Source of the DNA: Marinibaculum pumilum
Lineage (GTDB): Bacteria > Pseudomonadota > Alphaproteobacteria > Ferrovibrionales > Ferrovibrionaceae
DNA: 64,000 nucleotides
Direction of reading: 5' to 3'
Assembly (NCBI RefSeq): GCF_042646425.1
Contig: NZ_JBHRTR010000037.1
Location: forward strand, 62,001-126,000
The notes beneath the pieces were generated by a model. That model was not told the DNA's origin and made no database searches. It saw only the letters and a program-made list of their open reading frames with translations. Of the stretch, positions 17,331-26,603 are shown in pieces. The position numbers were made by a program, and so were the translations under genes. Positions within the stretch are counted from its first letter, which is position 1. Each line of letters opens with the position of its first letter.

Positions 17331-17861
17331 ATGGCGGAGGATCCGCTGAAGGCGGCCGGCCTGGACCTGCCGACGATGGAGAAGATGGTGCGCCTGGGGA
17401 TTCCCCATTGCGGCGCCCTCGGTGTCACGGTGGAAGAGGTGCGCCGCGACCGGGTCACCTTCGGCCTGCCCTACGACCGCCGCTTCGTCGGCGACCCGGA
17501 GCGCGGCATCCTGCACGGCGGTGTGGTCACCACCCTGATCGACACCGTCTGCGGCATGGCGGTGATGGCGAAGCTGATGCGGATCCTGACCATCGCCACC
17601 CTGGACCTGCGGATCGACTATCTGGCGCCGGCCCGGGCGGAGGAGACACTCTACGCCACCGCGGAGTGCTACCACACCACCCGCTCGGTCGCCTTCTGCC
17701 GGGCCTGGGCCTGGCACAAGGCGGCGAAGGATGGCGACGGCGAGGAGCAGGTGGCGACCTGTGCCGCCACCTTCATGCTGAACTCCGTCGGCAAGCCGCC
17801 GATCCGGCGCGACATCGAGGATCAGGTCGCCGCGGCAAAGGCAGGGGATGCCCCGGCATGA
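17331..17861 (+). CDS. PaaI-family hotdog thioesterase 1
   Basis: This 176-residue protein has the hotdog-fold core of PaaI-type acyl-CoA thioesterases: GILHGGVVTTLIDTVCGMAV (about residues 61-80), with the catalytic acidic residue in the central helix, then TLDLRIDYLAPA. Substrates are probably aromatic or medium-chain acyl-CoAs, but this cannot be decided from sequence. It starts 18 bp after the epimerase gene with a GGGGAG-type ribosome site. Its stop codon overlaps the start of a second thioesterase gene (ATGA), so the two are translationally coupled. Confidence 0.88.
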   Translation: MAEDPLKAAGLDLPTMEKMVRLGIPHCGALGVTVEEVRRDRVTFGLPYDRRFVGDPERGILHGGVVTTLIDTVCGMAVMAKLMRILTIATLDLRIDYLAPARAEETLYATAECYHTTRSVAFCRAWAWHKAAKDGDGEEQVATCAATFMLNSVGKPPIRRDIEDQVAAAKAGDAPA

Positions 17862-18337
17862 GCGCTTTCGTCGAATCGATCCGGCAGGCCAAGGCCAGCG
17901 GCGATCCGCGCCAGGTGCTGGCGGCGATCCCCTACCTGGCCTTTCTCGGTATCCAGCTGCGCCACGAAGCCGGGACCGACAGCCTGCTCAGCGTGCTGCC
18001 GCCGGCCGATCGGCTGATCGGCAATCCGCGCCTGCCGGCGCTGCATGGCGGTGTGGTCGGCGCGTTCCTGGAATCGGCCGCCCTGGTGCAGTTGATCTGG
18101 GCCTCCGAGAATGTCGTGCGCCTGCCCAAGGTGATCACCGTGACGATCGACTATCTGCGGCCCGCCGGCCCGGTGGAGACCGTGGCGCGCGCCGACATCA
18201 CCCGGCAGGGGCGGCGGATCGCGACGTTGCGGACCGTCGCCTGGCAGCAGGATCCCGATCGCCCTGTGGCTTCCGCGAACGCGCATTTCCTGCTGCCGCC
18301 GCCGCCGGAGGAGCGCGACGAACCGGACGCCGGCTGA
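17858..18337 (+). CDS. PaaI-family hotdog thioesterase 2
   Basis: This 159-residue protein is a second hotdog thioesterase, coupled by ATGA to the first. The core is PALHGGVVGAFLESAALVQL (about 56-75) followed by VITVTIDYLRPAGPVETVARA. The acidic residue in the helix is Glu (FLES) where the first paralogue has Asp (LIDT). The pairing suggests they act as a hetero-oligomer or on related substrates, which is inference. Confidence 0.87.
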   Translation: MSAFVESIRQAKASGDPRQVLAAIPYLAFLGIQLRHEAGTDSLLSVLPPADRLIGNPRLPALHGGVVGAFLESAALVQLIWASENVVRLPKVITVTIDYLRPAGPVETVARADITRQGRRIATLRTVAWQQDPDRPVASANAHFLLPPPPEERDEPDAG

Positions 18338-18432
18338 CCGGGAGCCGCCATCGCCTGCGCCCGCATCTCGACCCGCCCGCCATGCCGCCCATATAACCGG
18401 GGAGTTCGGTTCCGACAGAGACGGGTTCTTCG

Positions 18433-20289
18433 ATGAGCGGCATAAGGGCAGTGCGGCAGACCGCCGGGGCGGCAGGGCAGGACGGGCAGCAGGAGGGGCA
18501 GGCCGCGCTCGGCCGGATGCCGGAATGGGACCTCGGCGATCTCTATCCCGCGCCCGACAGCGCGGAGCTCGAGCGCGACTTCGCGCTCTGCGAGAGCGAG
18601 GCGAAGGCCCTTGCCGCGGACTGCGCCGGCAGGATCGGCAGCCTCGACGGGGCCGCCCTGGCGCAGGCCATCCGCCGCTACGAGGTGCTGGACGAGCGGC
18701 TCTCACGCCTCGTCTCCTATGCCTCCCTGGTTTATGCCCGCGACGTCTCGGACCCGAAGAGCGGCCAGTTCATGCAGCAGGCGCAGGAGCGCGCCAACGA
18801 GATCGTCTCCGGCCTCTTGTTCTTCACCCTGGAACTGAACCTGATCCCGGACGGGGAGCTGGCGGAAAAGCTGAAGGATCCGGGCCTGGCCGCCTACGAG
18901 CCCTGGCTGCGCGACCAGCGGGTGTTCCGCCCCTACCAGCTGGACCAGTCGCTGGAGACCCTGTTGCACGAACGGTCGTTGACGGCACGGCAGGCCTGGT
19001 CGCGGCTGTTCGACGAGACCACGGCGGCGATGCGCTTCCCGGTGCCGGCCTCCGACGAGGATGGCGCCGCGGTCGAGGAGCTGAGCCTGGAGGTCGCGCT
19101 GCACCGGCTGTCGGACCGCGACCCGGCGGTGCGCCGGCGCACCGGCCGGGCGCTGGGCCGCACCTTCCAGAAGGACATCCGGCTGTTCGCGCTGATCACC
19201 AACACCCTGGCCAAGGACAAGGAGATCGAGGACCGCTGGCGCAAGCTGCCCGCGCCTGAGACGGCGCGCCACCTGGCCAATTTGGTGGAACCGGAGGTGG
19301 TGCAGGCGCTGCAGGACGCGGTGACGGCCGCCCATCCGCGGCTGTCGCACCGGTACTACGCGCTGAAGGCGAAATGGTTCGGCACCGACCAACTGGACTG
19401 GTGGGACCGCAACGCGCCGCTGCCGGAGGCGGAGGACCGCACCATTCCCTGGGCGGAGGCGCGCGACATCGTGCTCGACGCCTACCGGCGCTTCTCGCCG
19501 CAGCTGGCGGAGATCGGGCAGCGCTTCTTCGACCATCCCTGGATCGACGCGCCGGCCCGGCCGGGCAAGGCAGCGGGCGCCTTCGCCCATCCGGTGGTGC
19601 CCAGCGTGCATCCCTACCTGCTGGTAAACTACCAGGGGAAGACCCGCGACGTGATGACCCTGGCACACGAGCTGGGCCATGGCGTGCACCAGGTGCTGGC
19701 CGGCGGCCAGGGGCACTTCCTCAGCCAGACCCCGCTGACCCTGGCGGAGACGGCGAGCGTGTTCGGCGAGCAGCTGACCTTCCGCGCGATGCTGGAGGCG
19801 GCGGGCCCGCAGAAGCGGAAGATGATGCTGGCCGCCAAGGTGGAGGACATGCTGAACACCGTGGTGCGCCAGATGGCGTTCTACGATTTCGAGCGGCGGA
19901 TCCACGGCGAGCGGCGGCAGGGCGAGCTGTCGGCGGACCGCATCTCGGAGATCTGGCTGACGGTGCAGCGGGAAAGCCTGGGTCCGGCTCTGCGCTTCGA
20001 CGCCGATTACGGCAGCTTCTGGTGCTACATCCCGCACTTCGTCCATTCGCCGTTCTACGTCTATGCCTATGCCTTCGGCGACTGCCTGGTGAACGCGCTC
20101 TACGGCCTGTACCAGCAGGCGGAGGAGGGCTTTGCCGAACGCTACCTGGACATGCTGCGCGCCGGCGGCGCGAAGCGGCACAAGGAGCTGCTGGCGCCGT
20201 TCGGCCTGGATGCCGCCGACCCGGCCTTCTGGGCGCGCGGCCTGGATGTGATCGCCGGCTTCATCGACGAACTGGAAGAGCTGTCCTGA
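18433..20289 (+). CDS. M3 family oligoendopeptidase, PepF/M3-like
   Basis: This is a 618-residue cytoplasmic zinc oligopeptidase of family M3. The catalytic motif HELGH is at residues 412-416 within LAHELGHGVHQ. The downstream zinc-ligand Glu lies in LAETASVFGEQ about 25 residues later. The N-terminal helical lobe covers about 30-200 (ALAQAIRRYEVLDERLSRLVSYASL). The C-terminus HFVHSPFYVYAYAFGDCLVNALY is typical of the PepF/M3 subfamily. It degrades peptides of roughly 6-18 residues. The start is an ATG after a modest ribosome site; the first ~30 residues are poorly conserved and Gln/Gly-rich. The ABC1 kinase gene follows 25 bp later. Confidence 0.93.
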   Translation: MSGIRAVRQTAGAAGQDGQQEGQAALGRMPEWDLGDLYPAPDSAELERDFALCESEAKALAADCAGRIGSLDGAALAQAIRRYEVLDERLSRLVSYASLVYARDVSDPKSGQFMQQAQERANEIVSGLLFFTLELNLIPDGELAEKLKDPGLAAYEPWLRDQRVFRPYQLDQSLETLLHERSLTARQAWSRLFDETTAAMRFPVPASDEDGAAVEELSLEVALHRLSDRDPAVRRRTGRALGRTFQKDIRLFALITNTLAKDKEIEDRWRKLPAPETARHLANLVEPEVVQALQDAVTAAHPRLSHRYYALKAKWFGTDQLDWWDRNAPLPEAEDRTIPWAEARDIVLDAYRRFSPQLAEIGQRFFDHPWIDAPARPGKAAGAFAHPVVPSVHPYLLVNYQGKTRDVMTLAHELGHGVHQVLAGGQGHFLSQTPLTLAETASVFGEQLTFRAMLEAAGPQKRKMMLAAKVEDMLNTVVRQMAFYDFERRIHGERRQGELSADRISEIWLTVQRESLGPALRFDADYGSFWCYIPHFVHSPFYVYAYAFGDCLVNALYGLYQQAEEGFAERYLDMLRAGGAKRHKELLAPFGLDAADPAFWARGLDVIAGFIDELEELS

Positions 20290-20314
20290 GGGCGGGCGCG
20301 GCAGGAAGATCCCG

Positions 20315-21712
20315 ATGACAGACCAGTCCTATCGCGACGACCCGTCGATCGGCGGGCGGGTGCGCCGCTATGCCCGGGTCGGCACTTCGATGGGCGGGCT
20401 GGCGGCCCGGCTGGCGGGGGAGCGCTATCTGGGCATGAAGCTCGACCGGTCGGCCCATGCCGCCGATCTGCGCGCCGCGCTGGGGGGGCTGAAGGGCCCG
20501 CTGATGAAGGTGGCGCAGATCCTGTCGACGATTCCCGACGCCCTGCCGAAGGAATATGCACAGGAGCTGGCGCAGTTGCAGGCCGATGCGCCGGCGATGG
20601 GCTGGCCCTTCGTGAAGCGGCGGATGGCGACGGAGCTGGGGCCCGGCTGGCAGAAGGCATTCGCCAGCTTCGAGCGCGAGGCCGCGGCCGCCGCCTCCCT
20701 GGGGCAGGTGCACCGGGCGACCGCGCATGACGGGCGCCTGCTGGCGGCGAAGCTGCAATACCCGGACATGGCCTCCGCGGTGGAGGCGGACTTAAGGCAG
20801 CTGAAGCTGATCTTCTCGATCTATGCCCGCTACGATCCCTCCATCGACACCCGCCACATCCATGCCGAGATCGCGGAGCGCCTCCACGAGGAGCTGGACT
20901 ACGAGCTGGAGGCACGCCACGCCCGGCTCTACGCCGACATGCTGTCGGGCGAGGCCGGCGTGCATGTGCCGGAGGTTCTGACGGAGCTGTCCACCGACCG
21001 GCTGCTGACCATGACCTGGCTGGACGGCGCCCGCATGCTGGACCAGGTGGACCGGCCGCAGGCCGACCGCGACCGCATCGCGATGAACATGTTCCGCGCC
21101 TGGTACTGGCCGTTCTACGGCTATGGCGTGATCCACGGCGACCCGCATCTGGGCAACTACACCGTGCGCGACGACCTGTCGCTGAACCTGCTGGACTTCG
21201 GCTGCATCCGGGTCTTCCCGCCGCGCTTCGTGCGCGGGGTGATCGACCTCTACCATGCGATCGAGCGCGGCGACCGGGACCTGGCCGTGCATGCCTATGA
21301 GAGCTGGGGCTTCCGCGACCTGACGACGGAGCTTGTGGACACCCTCAATCTCTGGGCGGCCTTCGTCTATGCGCCGCTGCTGGACGACCGCACCCGGCGG
21401 ATCCAGGAATTCGCGGCGAAGGTCGGCACCTCCAGCGCGGCGGCGGGCGCCGAGCAGGCGGTCTATGGCCGCGACGTGGCGGAAAAGGTGCACAAGCAGC
21501 TGCGCGAATTCGGCGGCGTCACCCCGCCGCGCGAGTTCGTCTTCATGGACCGCGCCGCGATCGGGCTGGGCGGCGTCTTCCTGCGCCTGCAGGCGGAGAT
21601 CAACTGGCACCGCCTGTTCAAGGAGCTGATCGCCGATTTCGACGAGAAGACCCTGGCGAAGCGGCAGAAGGCGGCGCTGAAGAAGGCGGGGCTGACGGCG
21701 CCGGCGGCCTGA
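20315..21712 (+). CDS. ABC1/UbiB-family atypical kinase
   Basis: This 465-residue member of the ABC1/COQ8/UbiB family is needed in relatives for ubiquinone biosynthesis, probably as an ATPase acting on lipid or protein partners. Visible motifs are the N-terminal signature LKGPLMKVAQILS (about residues 60-72), the Ala-rich loop AAAASLGQVH (~125), ELDYELEARH, the catalytic loop VIHGDPHLGNYTV (~270) and the DFG-like LDFGCIRVF. The signature is KVAQ rather than KxGQ. No transmembrane anchor is seen at the C-terminus, unlike E. coli UbiB. COQ9 (27367) and UbiX (31926) genes are elsewhere in the window but not in an operon with it. Confidence 0.9.
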   Translation: MTDQSYRDDPSIGGRVRRYARVGTSMGGLAARLAGERYLGMKLDRSAHAADLRAALGGLKGPLMKVAQILSTIPDALPKEYAQELAQLQADAPAMGWPFVKRRMATELGPGWQKAFASFEREAAAAASLGQVHRATAHDGRLLAAKLQYPDMASAVEADLRQLKLIFSIYARYDPSIDTRHIHAEIAERLHEELDYELEARHARLYADMLSGEAGVHVPEVLTELSTDRLLTMTWLDGARMLDQVDRPQADRDRIAMNMFRAWYWPFYGYGVIHGDPHLGNYTVRDDLSLNLLDFGCIRVFPPRFVRGVIDLYHAIERGDRDLAVHAYESWGFRDLTTELVDTLNLWAAFVYAPLLDDRTRRIQEFAAKVGTSSAAAGAEQAVYGRDVAEKVHKQLREFGGVTPPREFVFMDRAAIGLGGVFLRLQAEINWHRLFKELIADFDEKTLAKRQKAALKKAGLTAPAA

Positions 21713-21886
21713 CGCCCGGTGCCGGCCGCGCCGGGACCGCATCGCCCGTTTCCAGCGCCAGCGCGCGTTGCTATATTGCGGACGAAAGACCTCCCGGCCG
21801 GCACGACGCCCGCCGGGCAGGGCAGCGTTTCGCCCGTGGCGCAGGGTGGCCGGCGGGTGCGGATTTTCTTGAGGGGGAGTTGCCTG

Positions 21887-22030
21887 ATGGCCGGTACCGG
21901 CGAATACCAGCGCGGGACGATGGATATCACCGCGCAGCGGAAGACCTATGCCGGGGTCATGAAAGCCAGCATGTGGGGGGTGTTCTGGATCGTCGTGCTG
22001 CTGATCCTGATGGCCCTCTTCCTGCTGTAG
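21887..22030 (+). CDS. aa3-type cytochrome c oxidase subunit IV-like protein
   Basis: This is a 47-residue membrane protein with GAGGGGGAG just before the ATG. Residues 1-22 are soluble (YQRGTMDITAQRKTYAGVMK) and 27-46 are a single transmembrane helix (MWGVFWIVVLLILMALFLL). This matches the bacterial aa3 oxidase subunit IV family. It lies immediately before the transhydrogenase operon rather than with oxidase genes, an arrangement seen in other Rhodospirillales-type genomes as I recall. Whether it associates with oxidase or transhydrogenase here is unknown. Confidence 0.85.
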   Translation: MAGTGEYQRGTMDITAQRKTYAGVMKASMWGVFWIVVLLILMALFLL

Positions 22031-22052
22031 CCGCAGCCGCCCGCAGCACCAG

Positions 22053-23234
22053 ATGAGGATCGCAGTCCTTCGCGAGCGCCGCTCCGGGGAGCGGCGGGTC
22101 GCCATCTCGCCGGAAATGGTCAAGAAGTACCGTGCGCTCAATGTAGAGGTCGCGGTGGAGCAGGGCGCCGGGCTGGGCGCCAGCATCCCGGATTCCGAGT
22201 TCGAGGCCGCGGGCGCACGCATCGCCGGTTCCGCGGCCGAAGCGCTGGAGGGCGCCACCGTGCTGCTGAAGGTGCAGCGGCCGATCGCGGGCGGCGACGA
22301 CGAGGCGCAGGCGGGCGGCGACGAGATGGCGCTGCTGCACAGCGGCCTGACCCTGCTGGGCGTGCTGAATCCGATGCAGCATCGCGACCAGGTGCAGGCC
22401 TATGCCCAGGCCGGCGTCAATGCCTTCGCCATGGAGTTCATGCCGCGGATCACCCGCGCGCAGTCGATGGACGTGCTGTCCTCGCAGTCCAACCTCGCCG
22501 GCTACAAGGCGGTGCTGGACGCCTCCGCCGAGTTCGGCCGCGCCTTCCCGATGATGATGACCGCCGCCGGCACCGTGGCGCCGGCGAAGGTGTTCGTGAT
22601 GGGCGCCGGCGTGGCCGGCCTGCAGGCGATCGCCACCGCGCGCCGGCTGGGCGCCATCGTTTCCGCCACCGACGTGCGCCCGGCCACCAAGGAGCAGGTG
22701 GAGAGCCTGGGCGCCAAGTTCGTCATGGTGGAGGACGAGGAGAGCGCCGCCGCCGAGACCGCCGCCGGCTACGCCAAGGAGATGTCGGAGGCCTATCGCC
22801 AGAAGCAGGCGGCCCTGGTCGCCGAGCATATCCGCAAGATGGACATCGTCATCACCACCGCCCTGATCCCCGGCCGGCCGGCGCCGCGCCTGGTCAGCCA
22901 GGAGATGGTGGAAAGCATGAAGCCGGGCTCCGTGCTGGTCGACCTGGCGGTGGAATCCGGCGGCAATGTCGCGCTGTCGCGGCCGGGCGAGGTGGTGGAA
23001 CATAACGGCGTCCGCATCGTCGGCCACCGCAACGTGCCCAGCCGGGTCGCGGTAGACGCCTCCCAGCTCTATGCGCGCAATCTCTACAACTTCCTGTCGC
23101 CGCATATCGACAAGGAAAGCGGGGCAATCAGGCTGGATCCCGCCGACGAGACGGTGAGCGGCACGCAGCTGACCCGCGACGGCGCCGTGGTGCATCCGTC
23201 GCTTGCCGACGCGCCGGCGACCGGCGGCCAATAG
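22053..23234 (+). CDS. pntAA: NAD(P) transhydrogenase subunit alpha, soluble part
   Basis: This 393-residue NAD(H)-binding subunit (domain I) belongs to proton-translocating transhydrogenase, which drives hydride transfer from NADH to NADP+ using the proton gradient. The N-terminus AVLRERRSGERRVAISPEMV is typical of the AlaDH/PNT family. The nucleotide-binding fold has GAGVAGLQAIATARRLGA (about residues 185-202) followed by SATDVRP. ITTALIPGRPAPRL and MKPGSVLVDLAVESGGN are also conserved. The alpha subunit is split: the membrane part is a separate gene 30 bp downstream. Confidence 0.96.
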   Translation: MRIAVLRERRSGERRVAISPEMVKKYRALNVEVAVEQGAGLGASIPDSEFEAAGARIAGSAAEALEGATVLLKVQRPIAGGDDEAQAGGDEMALLHSGLTLLGVLNPMQHRDQVQAYAQAGVNAFAMEFMPRITRAQSMDVLSSQSNLAGYKAVLDASAEFGRAFPMMMTAAGTVAPAKVFVMGAGVAGLQAIATARRLGAIVSATDVRPATKEQVESLGAKFVMVEDEESAAAETAAGYAKEMSEAYRQKQAALVAEHIRKMDIVITTALIPGRPAPRLVSQEMVESMKPGSVLVDLAVESGGNVALSRPGEVVEHNGVRIVGHRNVPSRVAVDASQLYARNLYNFLSPHIDKESGAIRLDPADETVSGTQLTRDGAVVHPSLADAPATGGQ

Positions 23235-23264
23235 GGGGCAGAAACCAATGAACGGGGGAGCAGC

Positions 23265-23705
23265 ATGAGCGACGCAGCCACCCGCGCGGTCGAAGCCGCC
23301 GAGCGTGCGGCCGCGATCGCGCAGGCCGCGGCCAGCCGCGCGGCGGAAGCCGCGGGCGAGGCGATGCAGGCGGCGGAGGCCGCCGGCGCGGTCGCGACCG
23401 GGGCGGCCCATGCCGTCGGCGTGGATCCCTTCGTGTTCCGCCTGGCGATCTTCGTGCTGGCGATCTTCGTCGGCTATTACGTGGTCTGGAGCGTCACCCC
23501 GGCGCTGCACACGCCGCTGATGGCGGTGACCAACGCGATCTCCTCGGTGATCATCGTCGGCGCGCTGATCGCCGCCGGCCCGGCCGACTACTCGATCTCC
23601 AAGATCTTCGGCATCATCGCCATCGCGCTCGCCGCGGTGAACATCTTCGGCGGCTTCGCCGTCACCCAGCGCATGCTGGCGATGTACAAGAAGAAAAAGA
23701 AGTAG
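23265..23705 (+). CDS. pntAB: NAD(P) transhydrogenase subunit alpha, membrane part
   Basis: This 146-residue membrane subunit (domain II, alpha part) has three or four helices after residue 50: FRLAIFVLAIFVGYYVVW, TPLMAVTNAISSVIIVGAL and FGIIAIALAAVNIFGGFAV. The C-terminal tail is a run of lysines (MYKKKKK). The first ~48 residues form an Ala/Glu-rich amphipathic extension (AVEAAERAAAIAQAAASRAA) that is longer than in many split PntAB proteins. It lies between pntAA and pntB with a 4-bp gap to pntB. Confidence 0.94.
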   Translation: MSDAATRAVEAAERAAAIAQAAASRAAEAAGEAMQAAEAAGAVATGAAHAVGVDPFVFRLAIFVLAIFVGYYVVWSVTPALHTPLMAVTNAISSVIIVGALIAAGPADYSISKIFGIIAIALAAVNIFGGFAVTQRMLAMYKKKKK

Positions 23706-23709
23706 CGCG

Positions 23710-25119
23710 ATGACAGAGGGCCTGATCTCAGCCGACTGGGCGGCGCTGCTCTACCTGATCGCGTCGATCTGCTTCATCCTCGCCCTGCGCGGCCTGTCCA
23801 ACCCGGAATCGGCGCGGCCGGGCAACTGGTTCGGCATGGCCGGCATGGCGATCGCCATCGTCACCACCCTGCTGAACGTCGAGGCCTGGTCGCTGATCGA
23901 CATCTTCGTGGCGCTGCTGATCGGCGGCACGATCGGCGCGGTGATCGCCCGCCGCATCGCGATGACCGCGATGCCGCAGCTGGTCGCCGCCTTCCATTCC
24001 CTGGTCGGCCTGGCCGCGGTGATGGTGGCGGCGGCAGCGTTCTACAACCCGGACGCCTATGGCATCGCCGCCGCCGGCGGCGGGCTGAAGGTGTCGTCGG
24101 CGATCGAGATGGGGATCGGCGTGGTGATCGGCGCGATCACCTTCACCGGCTCCATCATCGCCTTCACCAAGCTGCAGGGCCTGGTCTCCGGCAATCCGGT
24201 GGTGTTCCCGGGCCAGCACTGGCTGAACCTGGCGCTGGGCATCCTGCAGGTCGTCCTGGTGGTGATCTTCGTCGTCGCCGAGGATCCGGGCATCTTCTGG
24301 CTGATGACCCTGCTGGCGCTGATCCTGGGCGTGCTGATCATCATCCCGATCGGCGGCGCCGACATGCCGGTCGTCGTCTCCATGCTGAACAGCTATTCCG
24401 GCTGGGCCGCCGCCGGCATCGGCTTCACCCTGGAAAACACCGCCCTGATCATCACCGGCGCGCTGGTCGGCTCTTCCGGCGCGATCCTCTCCTACATCAT
24501 GTGCAAGGGGATGAACCGGTCGTTCTTCAACGTCATCCTGGGCGGCTTCGGCGGCGAAGGGCAGAGTGCGGCCGCGGGCGGACAGGGCGACCGGCCGGTC
24601 AAGGCCGGCTCCGCCGACGATGCCGCCTTCATCATGCGCAACGCCGGCAAGGTGATCATCGTGCCGGGCTACGGCATGGCGGTGGCCCAGGCGCAGCACG
24701 CCCTGCGCGAGATGGCCGACCTGCTGAAGGCGGAAGGGGTGGATGTCGCCTACGCGATCCACCCGGTGGCGGGCCGCATGCCGGGCCATATGAACGTGCT
24801 GCTGGCCGAGGCCAACGTGCCCTATGACGAGGTCTTTGAGCTGGAGGAGATCAACTCCTCCTTCCAGGCCGCCGACGTCGCCTTCGTCATCGGCGCCAAC
24901 GACGTCACCAACCCCGCCGCCCGCGACGATCCGCAGAGCCCGATCTACGGCATGCCGATCCTGGATGTCGACAAGGCGAAGACGGTGCTGTTCCTGAAGC
25001 GCTCGCTGGCCTCCGGCTATGCCGGCATCGACAACGAGCTGTTCTTCCGGGACAACACGATGATGCTGTTCGGCGACGCCAAGAAGATGGTGGAGGATAT
25101 CGTCAAGGCGCTGGACTGA
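23710..25119 (+). CDS. pntB: NAD(P) transhydrogenase subunit beta
   Basis: This is a 469-residue subunit with about nine transmembrane helices (residues ~8-260) and a soluble NADP(H)-binding domain III (~290-469). Domain III motifs are VPGYGMAVAQAQHALREM, HPVAGRMPGHMNVLLAEA, FVIGANDVTNPAARD and KRSLASGYAGIDN. In the membrane part MLNSYSGWAAAGIGF is conserved. It completes the three-gene pnt operon. Its TGA shares one base with the ATG of the following zntB-like gene. Confidence 0.96.
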   Translation: MTEGLISADWAALLYLIASICFILALRGLSNPESARPGNWFGMAGMAIAIVTTLLNVEAWSLIDIFVALLIGGTIGAVIARRIAMTAMPQLVAAFHSLVGLAAVMVAAAAFYNPDAYGIAAAGGGLKVSSAIEMGIGVVIGAITFTGSIIAFTKLQGLVSGNPVVFPGQHWLNLALGILQVVLVVIFVVAEDPGIFWLMTLLALILGVLIIIPIGGADMPVVVSMLNSYSGWAAAGIGFTLENTALIITGALVGSSGAILSYIMCKGMNRSFFNVILGGFGGEGQSAAAGGQGDRPVKAGSADDAAFIMRNAGKVIIVPGYGMAVAQAQHALREMADLLKAEGVDVAYAIHPVAGRMPGHMNVLLAEANVPYDEVFELEEINSSFQAADVAFVIGANDVTNPAARDDPQSPIYGMPILDVDKAKTVLFLKRSLASGYAGIDNELFFRDNTMMLFGDAKKMVEDIVKALD

Positions 25120-26192
25120 TGCCGGTGCAGGTGGACGGGCCGGCCGGCGAACCCGCGGTTCCGGCCGCCGCTCCTCCTGTTGCGGCCGCTTCCGACTGGA
25201 GCAATACCGGCCACGACGACGGACTGGTCTTCGCCCTGGCGCTGGATGGCAGCGGCGGGGCCCGTCCGGTCGACTGGACGGCGGTCCGCAACTGGCCGGC
25301 GGAAGGCAGTGGCAGCCGGCAGCTCTGGGTCCATCTGGACCGGATGGCCCCCGGCGCGCAGGACTGGCTGCGCAACGCCTCCGGTCTGCACCCCGTCGCC
25401 GTCGCCGCCCTGCTGGAGGAGGAGACCCGGCCGCGCTGCACTGCGATCGGCGGCGGTCTGCTGCTGATCCTGCGCGGCGTGAACCTCAATCCCGGCGCCG
25501 ACCTGGACGAGATGATCTCGGTGCGGCTGTGGACCGACGGCCGGCGGGTGGTCAGCGTCCGGCGCTACGTCATGTTCGCGATCCGGGACGTGATGGAGCT
25601 GCTGCGGGACGGCATCGGTCCCGCCACCTGCCACGGCGTCGCGGTGCAGGTCGCCGCCCATCTGGGCCTGCGCATGGCGCAGACGATCCAGGACCTGACT
25701 GAAGGCGTGGACGCGCTGGAGGAGGAGGTGATCGACAATGCGCAGGACCAGGACCTGCGCCGCCGGCTGGGCGAGACCCGCCGGCAGGCGATCGCCTACA
25801 AGCGCTACCTGGCGCCGCAGCGGGAGGCGCTGAACGGCCTGTCCACCCTGGCCGGCGGCGAGCTGGACGAGGAGATGCAACTGCGCCTGCGGGAGACGCA
25901 GGACCGCTTCCAGCGCTATGTCGAGGAACTCGACGAAGTGCGGGAGCATGCCGCGGTGGTTCAGGACGAACTGGCCAATCTGCGCGGCGAGCGCATGAAC
26001 CGCAACATGTACGTGCTGACGATCGTCGCGGCGATCATGCTGCCGCTGGGCTTCGTGACCGGGCTGCTGGGGATCAATGTCGGCGGCATACCCGGCGCCG
26101 AGGACGAGAGCGGCTTTCTCTGGGTGCTGGGGATCATGGCCGTCCTGGTCGTCGGCCAGGTGATCGCGTTCCGCTTCTGGCGCCTTTTCTGA
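25119..26192 (+). CDS. ZntB/CorA-family metal transporter
   Basis: This 357-residue protein belongs to the CorA family of pentameric divalent-cation transporters. The cytoplasmic N-domain is followed by a long helical stalk (IQDLTEGVDALEEEVIDNA, RRQAIAYKRYLAPQREAL). Two C-terminal membrane helices follow (MYVLTIVAAIMLPLGFVTGLLGINVGG and GFLWVLGIMAVLVVGQVIAF). The pore signature is GIN rather than the Mg-type GMN, which places it with ZntB zinc transporters. It overlaps pntB by one base, so it is probably co-transcribed with the transhydrogenase genes. Confidence 0.9.
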   Translation: MPVQVDGPAGEPAVPAAAPPVAAASDWSNTGHDDGLVFALALDGSGGARPVDWTAVRNWPAEGSGSRQLWVHLDRMAPGAQDWLRNASGLHPVAVAALLEEETRPRCTAIGGGLLLILRGVNLNPGADLDEMISVRLWTDGRRVVSVRRYVMFAIRDVMELLRDGIGPATCHGVAVQVAAHLGLRMAQTIQDLTEGVDALEEEVIDNAQDQDLRRRLGETRRQAIAYKRYLAPQREALNGLSTLAGGELDEEMQLRLRETQDRFQRYVEELDEVREHAAVVQDELANLRGERMNRNMYVLTIVAAIMLPLGFVTGLLGINVGGIPGAEDESGFLWVLGIMAVLVVGQVIAFRFWRLF

Positions 26193-26346
26193 GGCAGGCA
26201 GCGCCGGCTCCCGCCAGGCGCCGGCCATCGCGCGGGCACACATCTCCCGTTCCCGGCAGCCCATGGATCGGGCGGGCCGGGTCGGGAGGGTCTGACTTGC
26301 GGAGGACCGGCCCCGGCAACTGCCGCGGCCGGCCGGAAGACAGGCC

Positions 26347-26553
26347 TTAGAGCAGGCCTTCGCGCTGCAGCCGCTTGCGGGCCAGCTTGCGGGCGCGGCG
26401 GATCGCCTCGGCCTTCTCGCGCGCCTTCTTCTCGGAGGGCTTCTCGTAGTGACCGCGAAGCTTCATCTCGCGGAAGATGCCCTCACGCTGCATCTTCTTC
26501 TTCAGCGCCTTCAGCGCCTGGTCGACATTGTTGTCGCGTACCAGTACCTGCAC
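26347..26553 (-). CDS. rpsU: 30S ribosomal protein S21
   Basis: This is the 68-residue small-subunit protein S21: QVLVRDNNVDQALKALKKKM, then the basic helices KPSEKKAREKAEAIRRARKLARKRLQ. The start is a GTG 7 bases after a strong AAGGAGGTC; reading further upstream adds unrelated sequence. The 5' leader contains an inverted repeat (26604-26635). Confidence 0.95.
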   Translation of the reverse strand: MQVLVRDNNVDQALKALKKKMQREGIFREMKLRGHYEKPSEKKAREKAEAIRRARKLARKRLQREGLL

Positions 26554-26603
26554 GTTGGCTCGACCTCCTTGAGCACTCGTTTTGCCAAGCATCGACGCAG
26601 CGG

